Source of the DNA: Isochrysis galbana
Taxonomy: Eukaryota > Haptophyta > Isochrysidales > Isochrysidaceae
Direction: 5' to 3'
Assembly (NCBI GenBank): GCA_018136815.1
Contig: CM030936.1
Coordinates: 1,347,694-1,411,693, forward strand
DNA length: 64,000 nucleotides
Shown here: piece by piece, positions 33,201 through 45,117 of the stretch
Numbering within the stretch: position 1 is the stretch's first letter
Layout: each line of letters begins with the position of its first letter
The notes under the pieces: model-generated
Told to the model about the DNA's origin: nothing
What the model saw: only the letters and a program-made list of their open reading frames with translations
Databases searched by the model: none
Made by a program: the position numbers and the translations under genes

Positions 33201-34027
33201 TAGCTCGAGTTGCGTGTATGTATCAGACGTCCCTCAACCTGCACGATCGCCTTAGAAGAGGATACAGAGGATCAAATCAGCGGGTATATTGCTTAGATTG
33301 CGCAGTCCCACGGCTTGCCCGCGACAACTGCTTGCTCACTTACGTGAATAGGGGCATCAACTGCAAGAGCAACGCTACACAACTAGCAGCGTACCGATGT
33401 TCGAGCGAATTCGCCAGGTTCGAAGCCTTGCCTTCGATAAAAATGCCCACCGACGCATACACGTCGCTCACCATCGACTTCGACCTGCAAGACGATGCGT
33501 CGGAAGGGATGCTTGAAGAGGGCCCCGGTTCTGTGTTTAGTGCTCTCTTTGCGCTGATGTGTTCAAATTACCTGCTCGATCGACCAGGATGAGATGTAGG
33601 GGATCGCTGGATCCTGACCGGGAACGACAGGTATAATTGGCATTGGACATGCGCGCTTACGAAGCGGACGATGACCACTGTCGTCGACACTCCCTCCTTT
33701 TCGCTTCTTTGATGAAGGATCTGACATGCCTGGGCTGGCGGCCGCCGCAGCTGCAGTCGCTGCTGCTGCAACCTGCTCATCAACTGCGGTAGTGTTGTCG
33801 GAGGAGCGCAGCGCGAGCATAACGTGCGGCGCGAGCTTGAACATCGAGCCGCTTTTGATGAGGAGCCCCGCCTCTACGAAGGAGGCAACTCCACGTGGGA
33901 TGAGCCGTTCAATCTCTTGCTTGCGTAGAGAGACACTGGACAGATCAACGCCGCCCCCCTCGAGATACTGGCGTACGGCGGAGAGAAGCGTCTCCTCGAG
34001 CTCGAGAGCAACTTCCAGCTCCACCAT
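30230..34027 (-). CDS. Large unknown protein, possible SANTA-like motif, low-complexity tail
   Basis: Two exons on the minus strand (34027-33572 and 33238-30230) are joined by a 333-bp GT-AG intron in phase 0, giving about 1154 residues. Exon 1 is helical (ELEETLLSAVRQYLEGG) with a basic nuclear-localisation-like cluster (SSKKRKGG, RPLRKRA). Across the junction the protein reads ISSWSIEQ-VEGRLIHTRNSSYYLGG, then ELSGRPTIDWENP. This is reminiscent of the C-terminal half of a SANTA domain (kinetochore KNL2/Mis18BP1), but the match is weak. The remaining 900 residues are Ser/Thr/Asp-rich without motifs. The start ATG (34027) sits 2 bp from a 280-bp CT microsatellite. The gene structure is well supported; the function is not. 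Confidence 0.65.
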
Positions 34028-34843
<816 letters not shown>

Positions 34844-34943
34844 NNNNNNNNNNNNNNNNNNNNNNNNNNNNNNNNNNNNNNNNNNNNNNNNNNNNNNNNN
34901 NNNNNNNNNNNNNNNNNNNNNNNNNNNNNNNNNNNNNNNNNNN
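34844..34943. other. Assembly gap (100 N)
   Basis: One hundred undetermined bases; the gap hides the last exon(s) of the pseudouridine synthase gene. Confidence 0.99.
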
Positions 34944-34950
34944 CGCTCAC

Positions 34951-36507
34951 TGGATGTGCAAAGCGCAATGTGCACGCATGGAGAATCGGGCGCGATGCGG
35001 TTTTGGCCTCCAGCCGATTCCAATTTTGGTCGCCATATGTGGCGTCACCCAATACAGGGTGACGCAGGTGCTGCAGGTGTACCCGAATCTGTGGGCAACC
35101 GGATGGGAGGATAAGAGGCGAACAAATTGCATAGGACACCACGTTTGGGAGCTGCAAAGACTAAGGAGCCACAACTAAGGGTTTCGCAAGCAGCTTCGCC
35201 CTAACATGGGATGCAGAGAGTAAGGGAGCGCGGAAGCTCACCTGATGGGTTCGGCCAGTACGGATGAGGACCGCCACAAGCGAAATCCGGCCATCGGTCG
35301 CAAGCTTGTGTACAACTGATAGCGCTGCCCTGCCCCCATCAACTTCGTCGCACACCGCCATCCGGAGTCTATCAGATGGATGTCTCCCGATCGGAGCGTC
35401 CACCACGCTCCTGTCCGGGGGATCTCCGACGCAGACGGCAAGATAGACCTTCCACACTCGTCGTTCAGCAAAAGCAGCCAAGAGGGCACGTTGAGATCGA
35501 GCAGTCTTCGCCGCCACCAATGCGCCAGTGGTGAATTTGTCCAGCCGATGAACGATCCCAGGCCGCAAGCCTGTCCCCGACACGTCCGGCAACAGATCGC
35601 CATGCTCGCCCCCCCCGGAGTTGGCAATCTGCTCGCGCATTCGATGGAGCAGGCCATTGACCACAGTGCCATTCCAATTGCCTGGCGCAGGGTGCACGAC
35701 GACACCTGCTTCTTTGTTGATTACAATGCAGTGCTCATCTTCAAAGATGGGGGACAATGGAACGGGCTCCGCTGTCAGAGTAAGCTCACGCTCAGCCCGC
35801 AGCTTTACCCTGAGGCGGTCGCCCGATGCCACCCGAGCCGACTTCTTTACCACGATATCGTTCACCTTGACGAGGCCGTCGGTGGCAAGTGACCCAAAGT
35901 AGGTGCGCGACAGCGGCGGAAGAAGAGCCGCAAGTACTGCGTCTACACGCGCGTTGGCTTGGGATTCACCAATATTGAATGTCTCCTCGCGAGCTGCCTG
36001 GGTTGCCTCATCGTCATCCTCGTCGGAAATTTCACTTTGTGACACTGGCGAATCACTCGAAAATCTAGCTCGTCGCGGTACTGATGAAATGCGCTCCATG
36101 GCAGCAAGACGTGAGAAGGCAAGAAGGCGAGCGCGCTCTTGGCCAGAGATACCGACAGCATCGAGCACACTGTTAGGTACCTCTGAGATATCGGCTGCGG
36201 AGCGGATGCCCTGGTCAAAAAGCCTCTCCGCGTACTCGACCGCCTGCGGTCCACGCACCTCGAGCTTGGCAAGCTCGTCGGCGAGCTCGCGCACGACGCG
36301 GCGCTGCTCGCGCAAGACACTCCGCCTGCTCTGCTCCTTGCTACTCTGCCCCGCTGCGCAACACCGCGGCCCAGCCGTCTTCACTGCAGGCGAGAGGCGG
36401 AGTCCGCTGCATGACCGAGCGCAGGGCAAAGAGAGCAGCGCCAGCAGGGCCACCCTGCTCATCGTTAAGCGCGCTCTCCCGCTGCCCAAACTTTCCACAT
36501 AGCCCAT
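34951..36507 (-). CDS. RluD/RluA-type RNA pseudouridine synthase, 3' end in gap
   Basis: Exon 1 (36507-35242) and exon 2 (35088-34951) are joined by a 153-bp phase-0 GT-AG intron. Exon 2 ends at a GTGAGC donor that runs into the gap, so the last residues are missing. The enzyme converts uridine to pseudouridine in RNA. An S4 RNA-binding domain (ARVDAVLAALLPPLSRTYF...VKVNDIVVKKS) precedes the catalytic domain: GVVVHPAPGN, then GIVHRLDKFTTGALV with catalytic Asp323, RTGRTHQ|IRVHLQHLRHPVLGD and RPILHACTLRFAHP. The N-terminus has a signal/transit-like start (a second ATG at 36462 opens MSRVALLALLSLPCARS) and a helical region of about 110 residues, so an organellar role is likely. The intact RLDK motif indicates an active enzyme. 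Confidence 0.87.
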
Positions 36508-36749
36508 GGAGTGTGGACAAAGAGTGAGAGAGACGGCGAAGGGCAGGGAACGAGGGAGAAGAGAGTGAGAGAGTGAGAAAGGGAGAGAGGGAGAGAGGGA
36601 GTGGAAAGAGGGAGTGGAGAGAGGGAGAGGCAGAGAGGGAAGCCGGACCCGACGAGGCGGGAGAGAGGGAGGGGACGGGGACACGGGGATCGCGGGCAAG
36701 AGGGGAGGGCGAGCTGCTAAAGCAGACATAAAGGGTACTCTATATTTAG
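36508..36749. repeat. GA-rich 5' flank
   Basis: GAGAGGGA simple sequence (36525-36670), CT-rich on the sense strand of the minus gene. Confidence 0.6.
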
Positions 36750-38004
36750 AGGGAAGACAACGAAATAACGAAATCCTAACCAGGCCAAGCGGAACCTATG
36801 ACGATGACCTATGAATATGAGAACAGACAGGTCTGAAGTCTGAACGACACAACGAAAGTTCAAGTCCTAAGAGAGATGCCTTGGCCACAGGAAAGTCCGC
36901 CCTGACCACCCCGACCCGCCCCTCGCAGGAATCGACCGCGCTCGAACTCGACAACGACACAACGACCTCTACCTCCTCGACGCTGTGACGCTGTGGCCGT
37001 CGACGCGTGGCTGGCGAGCGCCAACCAACCTCCAGGCCGCCCTGGCGGCGCTCCTCCGTTGGACAGCGCCTCACCCGGCGCTGATCGACATGGCTCGGCC
37101 TGGGGGTGGCCTGAGGACGGGACAAGCCGCGGCGCTCCACGCCACTGCGGTCGAAAAGGCTGGAAATCTCGCCATAACGCACGAAAGCGCTTCTGGCAAG
37201 GCCACGCCACCAGGCACCTGGATATATGGGGCTTGGAAAAACTATTGTTATCGTTTTAGCGATGGAGCGCGCACCGACCGCTCCCACCTCCCAGCCCCCC
37301 GCCCCCACGACACCCCAACGGGCCAACGGGGCCGCCCTAGGGGTGCGATTTCGGGCGCGGACGATCGACGAGCGCAACACTCACAGGGCTACGCTCTAGA
37401 CCTCGCGAAGACCACAAGTATACTCGAATAAAGGAGGACGCGAGCGAACCTTACAACAGGCCTGCCCCGAAAGCACATCCACAACCGGGCCCGTATGGTA
37501 GCGCACCAGGGCCGCACCCCCGACACCGAAGACAAAGGAAAGAGGGGGAGAGGGGGGGAAGGTGAGGTGTCGTTCCGTCAATTGTGGGACATCAGTCGAA
37601 TTGAGCGATCAAATGTCCACAGTTGTTCATAGAGCATTGTTTTAAAATTATTTTTCACATTAACATAGAATAACGACTTTTTTCTCTGCTTTCCCCGCGC
37701 CCCGAGGTAGACGCCGTGTCAAGGCTTTTCCTCACACGGAGCACCTGTGATGACTTGCAATCACATCGGTGCACGCCGTGCATGGGCACGGCGCGATGTG
37801 CATCGGTCCCCCCGCGGATACGCCGTGCGTGCGCATGTCAACTCGTTCCCTCTGCGTACCCCCCGAGGCCGACAACTACGTAAACTAGCCGTATAAGAGA
37901 TGTTTCTTTACGCAGCACCTGTGATGACTTGCAATCACATTGTGCACGCCGTGCGTGGGCGCCTCCCCCCCCCCGACCCCCGACGCCGACGCGCTCATGG
38001 GTAA
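36750..38004. repeat. Mosaic of dispersed repeats
   Basis: The segment 36757-36860 resembles part of family B (CCTAACCAGGCCAAGC..GAACCTA). 37236-37330 (AAAAACTATTGTTAT..., GACCGCTCCC, ACACCCCAACGG) resembles 43062-43170. 37497-37550 (GTAGCGCACC, AAAGGAAAG) resembles 52665-52720. Two copies of TGTGATGACTTGCAATCACA (37746-37765 and 37920-37939) stand 174 bp apart, each followed by GTGCACGCCGTGC-like sequence. An open frame at 36985-37431 has no recognisable domain. Confidence 0.5.
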
Positions 38005-38190
38005 GCGCGGACCGCCATCGAAGCGCAAGGCGCCAAAATGGCCAAGCAATTCCTAGCTTCGCCGGCGTTGACCGCAGGGGTGGAGCGTGTGTTCTCGGCC
38101 GCAGGGAAAATGTACGGTGATCTACAAAAATCTGCGAAGGATACTACTACTCTAGAGGCGTCTTTGTTTGCTAGTCAGAACACCGAGTGA
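38005..38190 (+). pseudogene. hAT transposase C-terminal fragment
   Basis: A short frame ending in TGA at 38190 reads AKQFLASPALTAGVERVFS, then AAGKMYGDLQKSAKD and TLEASLFASQNTE, the last part of a hAT dimerisation domain. An in-frame stop at 38002-38004 limits it upstream. It resembles the 16.1-kb copy more than the copies at 0.4 or 51 kb. Confidence 0.7.
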
Positions 38191-39404
38191 TATCGACACG
38201 GCACACGGCGTGTGTGGTGTCTTGGTGTGTGGCTCTCGTGCATAGTGTAGTGTGTAGTGCTCGTAAGAGGATGAATGCTATCTATAATATACCATCTATA
38301 GTTTCTATCTACATTTCGATAAGTTATAAGTTGGTGGTGCGCGCGGAGCGCGACCGCTCTGAACGCTCCTATGCCTCCAGCGCCCAACGCGAGGTCAACT
38401 ATTGGTGCTCGGAGCCCCTCCCACAAGTGCCCATTAATGGTACAATAACGGGCAATTTTGAGTTTCTCAGAGGGCCCAATCTCAGCACATTAACAGGTTT
38501 AGTTTTGGGCTGGGTGTTAACAGGTCAGATGTTGCCCATTACTGGGTATTAATGGTATTAACTTGTTAACGGGCTTAACCCAGCCCTAGCCTTGAAGGTG
38601 AGGAGGTGGTTGGTGGAAAGGGATGGAAGGGCGATGTATGATATGCGGATATGCGGTGAAAGGTGCCGTCTAGCAACTAGCAATAGGTGTGTAGCCCCGA
38701 ATCTTCAGATCTTTTTTTTTGTTCGGCTCAGAGGCTTGTTGCTAAGTGTTGTTCTTGTTCAGAATCTGAACAGTGTTCAACGCTTAACGTTAAGCAGCTC
38801 TATCTATCTGCAGTCTGTGCCCCTGTGCCCCTAGCCCCTAGCCCCTAGCTTGCCCCATTGAGACTTGCCACGATCAACGATCAAGCGCGAGCTTGATTCG
38901 ATAGGTCAATCCTGACGTTTTCATTTTTACACTTTACACCCTTAGAAGTCAAAATAGTGTTTGACCACCCTACCCCTACCAGGCCACCAGGCCCCAAGAG
39001 ATTCTTCTTGGGCTTCGGAGAACGCGGTCAAAAATGCAGCCCGGAGCCCCCCCGCATGTTAGTCGTAGTCGTTATAATCACCGTTTGGCCGCCCTAGGGG
39101 AGAGGGAGTCTTCCACTCCTCTACTTCCACCTTTTCTTTTCTCCAGTACTCTGCGCCCTCTCACCCTTCGGTTGCCATTCACCTGCTGCGCTAACAAAAG
39201 AACAAAAGGCCGCTGTCGTCGTCTCGCGCTAGTTTTGACCGGACAAGACCGCGAGGCGCAGCCTCTCATCCTACTCTCCCCCCCCCTTCGGTATCCGCCC
39301 TCTCTCCCCTCCCTCGCGCCGCCGCCCCGGGCGACGCGTCGTCTCCCCCCGCCCCCCCCCCCTCCCCGCCCAACCTCTCTCTATCCCTCTCTCCCTCTCT
39401 CCCT

Positions 39405-39451
<47 letters not shown>

Positions 39452-39647
39452 CTCTACTCTCTCTCTACTCTCTCTCCCTCCCCCCCCCCCCCCCCCCCCC
39501 TCTCTCTCCCTCGCGCAGACCCCCTGGAGCACGCACGAGTCGCGCGGCCCCCCCGCTCGCTCGCTCCCTCGCACCCACCCACCCTCTCGCTCCCTTTCTC
39601 TCTGTGACCGCGCTCCCGGCAGCCGTCGTCTAGGAGAGGAAGCAGCT
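38191..39647. other. Intergenic; motif repeat and CT-rich eIF3c promoter
   Basis: Contains the recurring TAGCCCCGAATCTTCAGATC plus T9 motif (38692-38720). From 39280 to 39600 it is C/T simple sequence with a CT tract at about 39370-39480 and a C-run at 39481-39500, upstream of the eIF3c start. No gene is seen. Confidence 0.5.
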
Positions 39648-42600
39648 ATGAGCAGCCGTTTCTTCGGAGGGCCCGATTCCGACTCCTCCTCGGAGGAGTC
39701 ATCCTCGGAGGAGGAATCCGAGAATGAGCAGGAGCAGCAGGTGCGAGCCGACCGCCGTGCTGCCGAGTGATAAAGGGGGGGGGAAAGAACGCGTGGAGGA
39801 GAGGGACTGTGAAGCGTCTGGTGTCGATACCTCTCCCTCGCCAGCTATTTCGTACGCACGGCGCGCTCATACAGCTACATGCTCACAACCCGAGTCGCTC
39901 TATGTGCCGTGCACTCAGGTCATGCAGAGCGCTGCTCCGACTGCAAAGGTCAGCGCCTTCATGAAGGGCGGTGACGACTCAGACAGCGACGACGACAAGA
40001 AGCGTGTGGTACGCTCGCACCGGGATAAGAAATGGGATCAAATGACGGAGGCAGTCTCCAACATTAAAAACCATATCAAGATCCACGACTGGCTTGCCGT
40101 GATGGACGACTTCGACAAGCTGAACAAGCTGCTGCAGAAGGCAAAGGCCATCACGGACAAGGAGGGAATTCCCAAATTCTACTTTCGAGCATTGATTCAC
40201 CTTGAGGAGGCCAATTCCAAAGCGCTAGAGGATAAAGAGGCGAAGAAGAAGATGTCACCCTCTAATGCTAAGGCGCTCAGCTCAATGAAGCAAAAGCTGC
40301 GCAAGGTTTGCACCAACTACAAGAGTCAGCTTGATGCTGCTAGGAAGGAGGGTGACCAGTATGAGGAGCCGGACGCGGCGGAGGATAGCGACAGCGAGGA
40401 GTCATCAAGCGAGTCGGATGAAGACGCGCCCAAGGGCGCAGCTGCTTTCCTGAAGAAGCCCGCCGCGCCCGCTAGCAAAGCGTCGGCCTTCATGAAAGAG
40501 GCACCAAGTGCTGCAAAGGGCAAGGGCAAACAAAAGCCGGCGAAGGAGGCCGATGCGCCGTTGCCGCCGCCGCCGCCTCCGCCCAAACCGCAGGGGCCCA
40601 AACCAATTTCCCAGTACAACGAGGCTGACATTGACAAGCGCCTCGATCAGATCCTGCAGCAGCGTGGCCGCAAGGGTACCGATAAAAAGGAGACCATTTC
40701 TATCCTTGAACAGCTTGCCGATGTGACAAAGCGGCCGTCGAAGCTTGTTGAGTTGCTCAGCCACGTGATAACCTTTCAGTTTGACCTGCACATGTCGATG
40801 CTAGCCGCCATGCCCGTGCCCGTGTGGAAGGCGATCTTTGACGTATTCAAGCGCATCCTCCAGACGCTTGTGGACAACCCTGACCTCAAGATAGAAGTGA
40901 TGGAGGGCTCAACAGTAGTGGACACAGTGCAGATGACCACGGCCGAGCAGGGCGATGAGGAGGATGAGTTCCTTGACACGGGAGTCACGCAGATGACATC
41001 AAATGTGCTCTCGTATCTGGAGCGCCTTGATGACGAGTTTTACAAGTCACTCCAGCTGCAGGACCCCCACCGCCCGGAGTATGTTGCCCGCCTGAAGGAT
41101 GAGGTGCCCCTTGTCAATCTGATGCAGGACACGCTCGCTTACATCGAATCCAAGGAGCCAACGGCCGATAACCTCGCTGACGCAGCGCGAGTCTCGTCGC
41201 GGATCGTCGAACACATCTACTACCGGGAGCAGTCACTGTTTGATACGGCCGCAGAGAATGCTGCCAAGCGCAAGGTGCAGCTGCAGGAGGAGATGTCCAA
41301 GCGCAAGACAGAGGCCGACGCGGCAGAGAAGGCTGCCACTGAGGAGGAGGAGCGGCTGGCGGTAGAGGAAGAAGCTAAGGCGGATGAAGACGACGACGAT
41401 GATGACGAGGAGGATGACACCCCAAAGCCAGAGACAGAGCTGCGCAAGGTTGCCAAGGCTGCGACCGCCGCTGCGATCGCCGCGACAGACGAATACGAGT
41501 CGTTCATGGTTCCGCGTCAAATGGACTTGCGGGCCGAGATGGAGAGGCTCGCAAAGCGCATCTACACGCATGGCTCAGAGCGGTCGCGCACGCGGACGTT
41601 GCTTTGCCAAGTGTACCAGCACTCCCTTCACGGGCGCTATGCCACGGCGCGTGACCTTCTACTAATGTCGCACCTGGGCGACGTCGTCCACGGCATGGAC
41701 ATATCGACACAGATCCTCTACAATCGTGCCCTAGTCCGGCTTGGGCTCTGTGCTTTTACGAACGAGCTGATCGTCGAGGCGCACGCTGCACTCACGGAGC
41801 TCGCAGCCGGAGCTCGTATCAAGGAGCTGCTTGCGCAGGCGGTATCATCGCAGCGCTTCGGCGAGCGCAACCCGGAGCAGGAGCGCATCGAGAGGCGCCG
41901 CCTGGTGCCGTACCACATGCACATCAACCTTGAGCTTGTGGAGGCGGTCCATCTCTTCTGTGCCATGCTGCTTGAACTGCCCAACCTCGCGCACAATGCA
42001 TTCGACCCGAAGCGCCGCTCGCAGGTCGTCTCGAAGACTTTCCGTCGGTTCCTAGATCACTTCGAGCGCCAGGTTTTCAACGGGCCTCCGGAGAACACGC
42101 GCGACTACATTATGAGCGCTGCGCAGATGCTACTCGATGGTGAGTGGGAGCGCGCGTCCGATTCGCTTTGCGGGATGACTGTTTGGGATCTGCTCCCCGA
42201 TCCTGCGACAACTCGGGCTTTCATCCGCGCCAAGATGCAGTCGGAAGGCCTGCGTGCCTACCTCATCTCTTCTTATGCACACTATGACTCACTCTCCCTA
42301 CCGGAGACGGCGAGGCGATTCGGGCTTGGTGACAAGGAGACTCATGCCCTCGTCTCAAAAATGATGCTCGACGGCACTGTGCACGCGTGCTGGGATCAGC
42401 CAACATCGACCATCGTTGTGCAACGCACCGAACCAACTAAGCTGCAGTTCCTCGCCCTCCAATTCGCCGACAAGTGTTCGCAGTTGGTTGAGTCCAATGA
42501 ACGTGTCCTCGACTCGCGCACTGGATCGTACGGATACAAATACGAGCAACGCGGTGAGGACCGTGCGCGCAGGCCGTGGGTCGAGCGCTCAGACCGTGGC

Positions 42601-42786
42601 CAGTACGGTGGGGGTTATACGAAGCCGTGGCAGCAGCGCGGTGAAAACGGCGAGCAAGGCGGGTTCAAGCCGTGGCAAGACAGGCGTGACGCAGGCGGTC
42701 GCGGTGGCGGAGGCAGCGCTGGCCGTGGATGGGGGGGGCGCAACGATCGCCAGCAGGTTGAAAACTACAAGGGCCGTCGCTTCTAG
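39648..42786 (+). CDS. eIF3c: Eukaryotic translation initiation factor 3 subunit C
   Basis: Exon 1 (39648-39740, 31 codons) and exon 2 (39919-42786) are joined by a 178-bp phase-0 GT-AG intron, giving about 986 residues. The spliced start MSSRFFGGPDSDSSSEES is the classic eIF3c opening; reading through the intron would destroy it. An acidic linker and AFLKKPA/AFMKE repeats follow, then the eIF3c N-domain (KWDQMTEAVSNIKNHIKIHDW, NKLLQKAKAITDKEGIPKFY). Next are FDLHMSMLAAMPVPVWKAI and a PCI region near the C-terminus (YAHYDSLSLPETARRFGLGD, VSKMMLDGTVHACWDQPTST). The end is Gly/Arg-rich (GGRGGGGSAGRGWGGRN), as in plants. The subunit is part of the cytosolic eIF3 scaffold on the 40S ribosome. It carries an extra acidic coiled insertion (about 515-570). 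Confidence 0.96.
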
Positions 42787-44090
42787 GCTTGTCGAGCGAG
42801 CTTGTGGTTTCTTCTGACCTTGCGCGTTTCCTGACATGCGAGGTTGCCATCGATGGTACGCACACGTCCGAGAAATCTGTACGCGGTGTCCACCTTTTGG
42901 GCACTGAGACACGCTGTGTGCAAAACGAATCGTTATCGCTGTCGGAAGATGGTGTTCTCTCGGTCTTCTTGAATGAATTGTTCTTTGCGAGTATCCTGCT
43001 CGCACAACCACTGACATTGTAGACTCTTGAGAGGACATGACATACACATAAATAATACTACTAAAAACCAAATAACTGTTGTTATACGCGTTGCAACGAT
43101 GGAACGAGCGCGCCGACCGCTCCCCTCTCCCTGCTCCCTGCCCTCGCGCGCAGTCACGACACCCCAACGGGGCCGCCGGAGCCCAAGCGCTCGCAGCCCG
43201 TCGCCCCGCCTGACAACAATGACGTACGTTGACATGCCCGCGCTTCCGCTTCCCTCGCCCACAACAGCCAATAGCGCAAGCAGCAACCACAAACTGACAC
43301 GCCAGACTGCCCTTGATTGACCACAAAGGGGGCCATAGTACGCCAGCGAAAGCCCTTGAGACTGAAACCTCAGGTTCAGGTTCGGTTTTTTTCTACGCCC
43401 CCACTCCTCTCATAGGACCCCGACTGACGACTGACGGCTGACGACTGAGAGACTCTTATTTTCTCGCTTGGACCCCGCCCCAGCCCCAGCCCCCTGCCCT
43501 CCCCTCTCCCCTCCCCTTGAACATCCCGAAAAGGGGGGGGGGGGGGGGACCTGAAGATTCAGCAGAGGCTACCGCCACCAGCATCTCGCCAACCTTTGCC
43601 CCCAAAGTCGCTGGCGCCGAAGTTGGCACGCCAATCACCACCGTCATTGTATCCTTGCAACCCACCTTGGCCACGCCCATCGTCGCTACCCACGTAAAAA
43701 AATGAACCTCTGTGGCGCCCGCCGACGCTGGCATGCACGTCGCCATCGATAAGCATGCCGAAGTGGCGCCCGCCGCCATCCACGGTTGTGTTGCGGAGCA
43801 CAAGCTCATAGAGCTAGTCAAAGATGTCTCGTCAACGTGCGAGCTCTCATGGATTTGGAGCTGGCACCGATATCAGTACTCAGATCAGCTCGCAAGCTTC
43901 AAAGACAAAACTCCCCCCTTATTACCTCCATACTCTCACCGACGAGAGTCTCGTTGTGGTGTCGAAAAGTCGCAAGGCACCGCCACAAGAACGACCATAA
44001 GATTCATCGTAACAGCACCGTAAGATTGAGGTATGAACAGAGACAGAGTACGAGGTGACTGCGCCAGCGAAATGGGACAGGCACCCTGAC
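42787..44090. other. Intergenic with dispersed repeats
   Basis: 43062-43170 resembles 37236-37330. CAGGTTCGGTTTTTT with a following ACCCCG phrase (43374-43430) resembles 44447-44500. A G-run lies at 43536-43550. No gene is recognised. Confidence 0.4.
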
Positions 44091-44420
44091 AGCTTACGGG
44101 GGGGAATAGCGCCTGGGGGCTCGAGGACAGCCCCCCGATAGCTATCGGCGCCCGTCATTTTCCCCCAATAGCTATCGGCGCCCGTCGTTTTCCCCCCAAT
44201 AGCTATCGGGGGCCGCCTTTCGCCCCCGATAGCTATTGGGGGCCGACCTTAAAACGCGATAGCTCCCCGGGGGACGTAAATAAAATCTCCCAACAGCTCT
44301 CGGGGGATTTTCTCGGTCCCCCGGTAGCTCTCGGTGGGGCTGTTGGCGATCGGGAGAAAATTTCCCCCCGATAGCTCCTGGGGGCCCCCGAGAGCTCCTG
44401 GGGGGCGTTGGCTCCTGGGG
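44091..44420. repeat. Array of about 30-bp palindromic units centred on AGCT
   Basis: AGCT centres occur at 44091, 44140, 44170, 44201, 44231, 44261, 44295, 44326, 44373 and 44393, i.e. mostly every 30-31 bp. Each sits inside an imperfect palindrome with consensus CCCCCGATAGCTATCGGGGG; the best units are the four from 44131 to 44242. Units decay to CTCCTGGGGG half-sites toward the right. Spacers of about 10 bp (CGCCCGTCATTTT-like) are also similar to each other at the left end. Confidence 0.8.
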
Positions 44421-45117
44421 GATAACATATACAACTTTGGTTTCAGGTTCGGTTTTTTTGTGCTCCGGCTCCGGCCCCCGCCCTCCCATGGGACCCCGCG
44501 AGACTTTTACGTTGTCCCCCCGACCTCCCTCCCGTGAGACACCGACAAAAGCAACTCGAAGGGAGGTCGAGGGGTCACTTCTCACTTCTGCTCATCGTAC
44601 ATGGTACATGCGGAAGTTTTGCTGCTATGGGGGCCTGGTCTGGCCGAGGCCGAGGGCGGCACGGGCTTCGGCTCGTGCGCACCTAGGTGTCGGGGACGCT
44701 GCCTCTCGGCGGCGCATCAATACGGGCGGGCCAATCTGTCGGCGCGGCGGGGTGGGCGGCAGGGGAGCGGAGGGGAGCGGCGCGCCGCCTCCATGACCCT
44801 ATACCCTATCTTTTTAACGCGATAGTTGTCCGGAAAGCGGAAAGGGAAATCTGATCATGTAACATTGTCATGTATCCTGTGTCTCCCAGCTATCTTTATG
44901 ACTGAGTGTAGAGGTCATAAGGCACACGTGGCTACAAGCAAGCCGTACTACGGCTACTGATGTTGCAAACCCGCCGTTGCTACTAGTAGGGAAGTAGTAT
45001 TCGCACAGTTTCCCGCTATTCCTAGTCGTGTTCATGCTGTGTCAGCTGCGATTGCTTTGCTAATCCTAATCCGTGACGGTCCTGGACCTTGAGCAATCAA
45101 TTGAGCCACGCAGTCAA
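44421..45117. other. Intergenic
   Basis: No gene is seen. The phrase near 44772-44805 matches 19853-19883, and a final ACGCGATAG half-unit occurs near 44817. Confidence 0.35.

Noticed and set aside
44091-44420. CRISPR-like array
   Set aside because: Units are palindromes in near-tandem with similar, not unique, spacers, and the genome is eukaryotic with introns. A CRISPR array is not supported.
44172-44585. Arg/Pro-rich minus-strand open frame
   Set aside because: It is a by-product of the palindromic array, which is open in several frames.
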